Shown piece after piece: positions 60,546 to 64,000 of a DNA stretch of 64,000 nt. Origin of the DNA: Mycobacterium sp. 852002-10029_SCH5224772. GTDB taxonomy: Bacteria; Actinomycetota; Actinomycetes; Mycobacteriales; Mycobacteriaceae. Made by a program: the position numbers and the translations under genes. Positions within the stretch are counted from its first letter, which is position 1. Each line of letters begins with the position of its first letter. Location of the stretch: assembly GCF_001667315.1 (NCBI RefSeq), contig NZ_LZHT01000029.1:58343-122342 (forward strand), written 5' to 3'. The notes under the pieces are model-generated. The model was not told the DNA's origin. It did not search any database and saw only the letters and a program-made list of their open reading frames with translations.

Positions 60546-62567
60546 CTAATTGCCCGACGAGTGCCGGCCGCGGCCGCTGGGGTCGTCGTCCGGATCGGGG
60601 CGGTGGTGCTGACCGCGCAGCGACTCGCCTTCGGTGAGGTGGTGACCCGCCGGCCCGGTGTGGGGGCGACGCGGCGGCCGGGTGAGCCGCTCCACCGGCG
60701 GGCTGGGCTTGACCGGGCGTCGCACCGCCACCTGACGAAGGCGCTTGCCGTTGTCCACATGAGACCCGTTGTGAGCAAAGCCAATTGGCTGCACTTGTGC
60801 AGCCGGCTCGTCGAGCACACTGTGCCACGAATCGACCGGACCCCGATGCCGCAGCGCCGTGGGCGGCGACGCGACGTCAGCCCGCCGTCCTGATCGCTGG
60901 CCGCCGGCGCCCCGCTCGACGGCGGGTTCGCGCAGGAGGACGAATTCGACGTATTCGTCGTCGTCATAGTCGTCGTCGACGATGCCGTCCTCGTCGGGCC
61001 CGAAGGGGTCGCCGCCGCGTCCGTCGCGGGTGCGGGACCAGGGCGTGAAGCCCACCAAGAACAAGGCGGCGATGATCCCGAACAACGCGATGAACGCCGG
61101 CAACAGCACCGACTGCGACATCGCGGCGGCGAACGGTTCGCGCAGGAAGCCCGGCAACTGCAACGTGATGGCGTCTTCGTCGATGCCCCCACCGGACGGC
61201 TGTCGCGGCATCTCGGCGCTGATGCGCCACGTCATGAATGCGGCCATGCCAGCGCTGCCGAGCACGGCGCCGAATTGGCGGACGGAGTTGTACACCGCGG
61301 AGCCCGCGCCGGCCAGCTGCGCCGGCAGGTTGCGCGTCGCGGTCGCGGTCAGCGGCGACCATACGAACGCCATCCCGACGCCCATCGCGAAGAACGGCAA
61401 CACCAGCCGCCAGATCGGCGTCGTCGGCGACATCTCGAAGGTGAGCCAGGTCAGCGCGATCGCCAGCACCGAAAAGCCGAAACCGAGTACCGGCCGCGGA
61501 TCATATTTGTCGACGATCTTGCCGACGAACGGCGCGAACACGCCGTTGGCGATCGCCATCGGCGCGATCAACAAGGCCGAGCGCGTCGGCGAGAGGCCGC
61601 AGACGGCCTGCGCATAAAACGTCAGCGGCAGCATCATCGCCGTCGCGGCGAACGAGACGATGGCCACCCCGACGTTGCACAAGCTGAAGTCGCGGTCACC
61701 GAAGATCACCAACGGAATCAGCGGTTCGTGGGAGTTCATCGATTGCCAGAACACGAACACCGTCATGAACCCGATACCCGCCACGACCAACGCCCAAATC
61801 CACGGCTCCCAGTGCGCGGCCTGCCCCTGTTGGAGTCCGAACACGATTAAAAATATGCCCACCCCGGACAGCGCGACCCCGAGCAGATCGAAACGGTGCG
61901 ACTGGGTGGGCAGGACCGGGATCAGCCAATACGCCAACCCCAGCCCGATCACGCCGATGGGCACGTTGACGAAGAAGATCCACTGCCAGCCCAGCCCGTC
62001 GACCAGCACGCCGCCGGCCAGCGGCCCCACCAGGCTGGCGGCGCCCGCGGTGGCGCCCCACAAGCTGACTGCGATGCCGCGCCGCTCCGCCGGGAAGATC
62101 CGGGTGATCGTCGACAAGGTCTGCGGCGTGAGCACACCCGCTCCGATGCCTTGCACGACACGGGCCGCGATCAGCATGGCGGCGCTCCCCGACAGCCCGC
62201 ACCACACCGAGGAGACGGTGAAGACCACCAGACCGATCAGGTACAGGTTTTTGGGGCCGAATCGGTCGCCGAGGCGCCCGGCGACCAGCAACACCACGGC
62301 GTAACCCAGCAGGTAGGCGCTGGTCACCCAGACGACGGTGTCGTAGCCGATGCGCAGATCGGCCATGATGGTCGGGTTTGCGATCGCGACGATGGTCGAG
62401 TCGACCATGATCATGAAAAAGCCGATCATCATCGCCCAAAGCGGGTTCCAGGGGTTCTGTGAGTGCGGCGAGCTCCGGGTGATGAAGTCCCAGCGATGGG
62501 TGGCCCGCGCCGGCCCCGAACCCGCGCGCCACTCACCCCCGGGCGTGCGGGGCGCAGCCGTGGTCAT
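60546..62567 (-). CDS. MFS drug exporter, DHA2 (14-TM) family, with long C-terminal tail
   Basis: 673 aa. The first 530 residues hold about 14 transmembrane helices. Motif A is [17 protein letters not shown], motif C is [17 protein letters not shown] cytoplasmic tail of about 140 residues follows, with an acidic cluster ([19 protein letters not shown]) and then a basic Arg/His/Pro-rich part. The tail is larger than in typical exporters. It probably expels drugs or lipids using the proton gradient. It converges with the nuclease-helicase gene (5 bp apart). Confidence 0.9.
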   Translation of the reverse strand: MTTAAPRTPGGEWRAGSGPARATHRWDFITRSSPHSQNPWNPLWAMMIGFFMIMVDSTIVAIANPTIMADLRIGYDTVVWVTSAYLLGYAVVLLVAGRLGDRFGPKNLYLIGLVVFTVSSVWCGLSGSAAMLIAARVVQGIGAGVLTPQTLSTITRIFPAERRGIAVSLWGATAGAASLVGPLAGGVLVDGLGWQWIFFVNVPIGVIGLGLAYWLIPVLPTQSHRFDLLGVALSGVGIFLIVFGLQQGQAAHWEPWIWALVVAGIGFMTVFVFWQSMNSHEPLIPLVIFGDRDFSLCNVGVAIVSFAATAMMLPLTFYAQAVCGLSPTRSALLIAPMAIANGVFAPFVGKIVDKYDPRPVLGFGFSVLAIALTWLTFEMSPTTPIWRLVLPFFAMGVGMAFVWSPLTATATRNLPAQLAGAGSAVYNSVRQFGAVLGSAGMAAFMTWRISAEMPRQPSGGGIDEDAITLQLPGFLREPFAAAMSQSVLLPAFIALFGIIAALFLVGFTPWSRTRDGRGGDPFGPDEDGIVDDDYDDDEYVEFVLLREPAVERGAGGQRSGRRADVASPPTALRHRGPVDSWHSVLDEPAAQVQPIGFAHNGSHVDNGKRLRQVAVRRPVKPSPPVERLTRPPRRPHTGPAGHHLTEGESLRGQHHRPDPDDDPSGRGRHSSGN

Positions 62568-62839
62568 CCGCCCACCTCGTTTCGCTCCCGACGATGTCGT
62601 TACCCCGTATCGGCCCCGTCTGGTCGACGAACCTGAACTACCAGGTCATCGACCACGCGCACGGCGAACCGTCCACCACGATGACCGACCAGCGGCACGG
62701 CCGTCGCAGACATCCAGCCTGCATTATTCCCGGCGACGCAAGAGGGCCGGCAGCCACGGATCCGATGGGGATCGATAACGCGTCGGGTTTGGCCGCGGGC
62801 ACGTTAGCCTGAAAGAACCCCATTTGCAGGAGAGACAGT

Positions 62840-63619
62840 ATGCGGGCCCGACGGAACAGGTCGCCGAAGCGGCTTTTCAACATGGCCAACGCGGGACAGC
62901 CGCCGACCACCAAGAGCGGTCGGCCCAAAGTGTCCGCGCGGGCGTTGGCGCAGGTCATCGAGCGCAGCTCGCGGATACAAGGCCCGGCCGCCGAGGCCTA
63001 TGTGACCCGGCTGCGCAACGCTGATCCCGATGCCACCCCGGCGCAGATCCTGGCCAAGCTGCAGAAGCATTACGTGGCCATCGTGACGGCCGGCGGCGTT
63101 GCGGTGGGCGCCGCGGCGACCGTCCCCGGAATCGGTACGTTGAGCGCGCTGTCGGCGGCGGCCGCGGAAACGGTGACGTTTTTGGAGGCCACCGCGTTCT
63201 TCGTGTTGGCGGTGGCGGTGGTCCACGACGTTCCGGCCGATCACCGGGAACGACGCCGTGCCCTGGTGCTCGCGGTGCTCGTCGGCGACAACAGCGAGCA
63301 CGCCGTCGCCCAGCTGATTGGTCCGCGGCGCACTAATGGGGGCTGGGTTTCCGAAAGCCTGGCCGCCCTGCCGCTGTCGTCGATGTCGCGACTGAACTCG
63401 CGACTGCTCAAGTCGTGGGTCAGGAAGTACACCCTGCGCCGGGGCGCCCTGCTGTTCGGCAAACTGCTGCCGGTCGGGATCGGGGTGGTGGTGGGAGCCG
63501 TCGGCAACTATCTCGCCGGCAAGAAGATGATCCGCAACGCCAACCGGGCGTTCGGCGCCCCGCCCGCGCGCTGGCCTCGCGCGCTGCATCTGGTGCCGCC
63601 GATCCACGAAGCCGGTTAG
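62840..63619 (+). CDS. Conserved hypothetical membrane protein (Rv1249c-like)
   Basis: 259 aa. After a basic start (MRARRNRSPKRLFNMANAGQ) come a soluble helix (SARALAQVIERSSRIQGPAA), two hydrophobic segments around AIVTAGGVAVGAAATVPGIGTLSALSAAA and TFLEATAFFVLAVAVVH, and a further one near LLFGKLLPVGIGVVVGAVGNYLAG. An EcsC-like arrangement is possible, but I cannot assign a function. Its TAG stop is directly joined to a 21-bp tandem repeat. An inner ATG at 62882 is an alternative start. Confidence 0.75.
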   Translation: MRARRNRSPKRLFNMANAGQPPTTKSGRPKVSARALAQVIERSSRIQGPAAEAYVTRLRNADPDATPAQILAKLQKHYVAIVTAGGVAVGAAATVPGIGTLSALSAAAAETVTFLEATAFFVLAVAVVHDVPADHRERRRALVLAVLVGDNSEHAVAQLIGPRRTNGGWVSESLAALPLSSMSRLNSRLLKSWVRKYTLRRGALLFGKLLPVGIGVVVGAVGNYLAGKKMIRNANRAFGAPPARWPRALHLVPPIHEAG

Positions 63620-63723
63620 TGGCGATCGCAAGCGCGGCCGTGGCGATCGCAAGCGCGGCCGTCGCGATCGCAAGCGCGGCCGTCGCGATCGCACGCGCGG
63701 CCGTCGCGATCGCAAGCGCGGCG
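63619..63723 (+). repeat. 21-bp VNTR, five units
   Basis: Five tandem units beginning GTGGCGATCGCAAGCGCGGC; units 3-5 read GTCGCG and unit 4 has an A-to-C change. It starts in the G of the upstream TAG stop. After the last unit the sequence TAGCCGGGCGCAGCGGGTCG completes the 48-bp repeat known from 1566-1670, so the VNTR looks like expansion of the first 21 bp of that family. Confidence 0.92.
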
Positions 63724-63806
63724 TAGCCGGGCGCAGCGGGTCGCCACCATCAGCACCGGCCACAGCCCACCCCGAGGCCCCCGGTCCGCCTGGCAGATTG
63801 GTGGCG

Positions 63807-63820
63807 AAAGGTTAGCCTTT
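63807..63820 (+). promoter_or_regulatory. Palindromic AAAGG-TTAG-CCTTT element upstream of kgd
   Basis: AAAGG and CCTTT are inverted around TTAG, followed by TATAGG, about 130 bp before the kgd GTG. It is reminiscent of, but clearly shorter than, an IdeR iron box. The neighbouring AT-rich TTTATAGGG could be a -10 element. Confidence 0.35.
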
Positions 63821-63951
63821 ATAGGGCGGAACAATAGGTACCGCCGTGCGTGTGAGGTGCTCGGCCCCCCGGGGCCGACAAGGGTGCAGGCGCCGCGCGA
63901 TAGCGCTGCGGTGACCCCTGTAGGACAAAGGGATTGAGGCGAACTGCGGTC

Positions 63952-64000
63952 GTGAGCAACATAAGTTCACCATTCGGGCAAAACGAGTGGCTGGTCGAGG
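63952..64000 (+). CDS. kgd: 2-oxoglutarate decarboxylase/dehydrogenase E1, first 16 codons
   Basis: GTG at 63952 starts VSNISSPFGQNEWLVE and runs off the right edge. This N-terminus is the well-known start of mycobacterial Kgd/SucA (Rv1248c, a large thiamine diphosphate enzyme of the TCA cycle). Only 49 bases are visible, so nothing else of the protein can be judged. The region before it carries the VNTR and a palindrome that may affect expression. Confidence 0.9.
   Translation, partial: MSNISSPFGQNEWLVE

Noticed and set aside
63619..63723. Possible CRISPR array
   Set aside because: The 21-bp units are contiguous with no spacers, so it is a simple VNTR.

Overview
The window is a GC-rich chromosomal segment of a slow-growing Mycobacterium, most likely of the M. 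avium complex. This rests on gene content, mycobacterial sequence features (Opp transporter, lpr lipoproteins, PknH-like kinase, CYP130, kgd) and gene order that, from memory, runs colinear with M. tuberculosis H37Rv from rho (Rv1297) down to kgd (Rv1248c), with several insertions and losses. Species assignment is inference. Both ends cut a gene: rho (5' part, minus strand) at the left and kgd (first 16 codons, plus strand) at the right.

Region 1 (1-7350): an amino-acid biosynthesis operon on the minus strand, argS-lysA-hom-thrC-thrB, followed by rho. Reading frames overlap by 4 nt at argS/lysA and hom/thrC. Two copies of a 48-bp repeat sit between thrC and thrB. A tRNA-Arg(CCG) gene lies divergently upstream of argS.

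Region 2 (7349-16400): an accessory region. The 3' end of tRNA-Arg is repeated at 10175 and again, in shorter form, at 10716, which marks one 2.8-kb and one 0.5-kb segment as probable integrations at the tRNA. Contents are an NTF2-like protein, an SDR, a MerR/GyrI regulator, a frameshifted YdeI-like gene and an acidic Ser/Asp-rich protein. After them come a secreted metallopeptidase-like protein, an exported protein, a Nudix hydrolase, another NTF2-like protein, a TPR protein, an LLM flavin oxidoreductase, two VOC proteins and an Rrf2 regulator.

Region 3 (16400-30600): sulfate activation (cysD, cysN/C) and beta-carbonic anhydrase. Next is the oppBCDA peptide importer as an overlapping operon, an alpha/beta hydrolase, and an SbcCD/Rad50-Mre11-like pair.

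Region 4 (30600-43800): secreted Pro-rich protein, SixA-like phosphatase, lipoproteins LprC and LprB, and a heterodimeric ABC exporter. These are followed by a PknH-type receptor kinase, an Rv1265-like protein, a pH-sensing type adenylyl cyclase (Rv1264-like), a Mug-like glycosylase, an amidase and a HIT protein.

Region 5 (43900-64000): a very large membrane protein with GGDEF, degenerate GGDEF and EAL domains. Then an LLM protein, a monooxygenase remnant, UdgB, an FAD-linked oxidase, CYP130 with its TetR neighbour, an acyltransferase, a DEAD-box helicase, LprE, a nuclease-helicase, an MFS exporter, an Rv1249c-like membrane protein, a 21-bp VNTR and the kgd start.

The most notable items are the serial tRNA-Arg 3'-end duplications, the GGDEF/GGDEF/EAL fusion in which the two GGDEF domains have degenerated in complementary ways, the stop-codon-linked repeat family that has expanded into a VNTR before kgd, and the long nested hairpin between the carbonic anhydrase gene and cysD.
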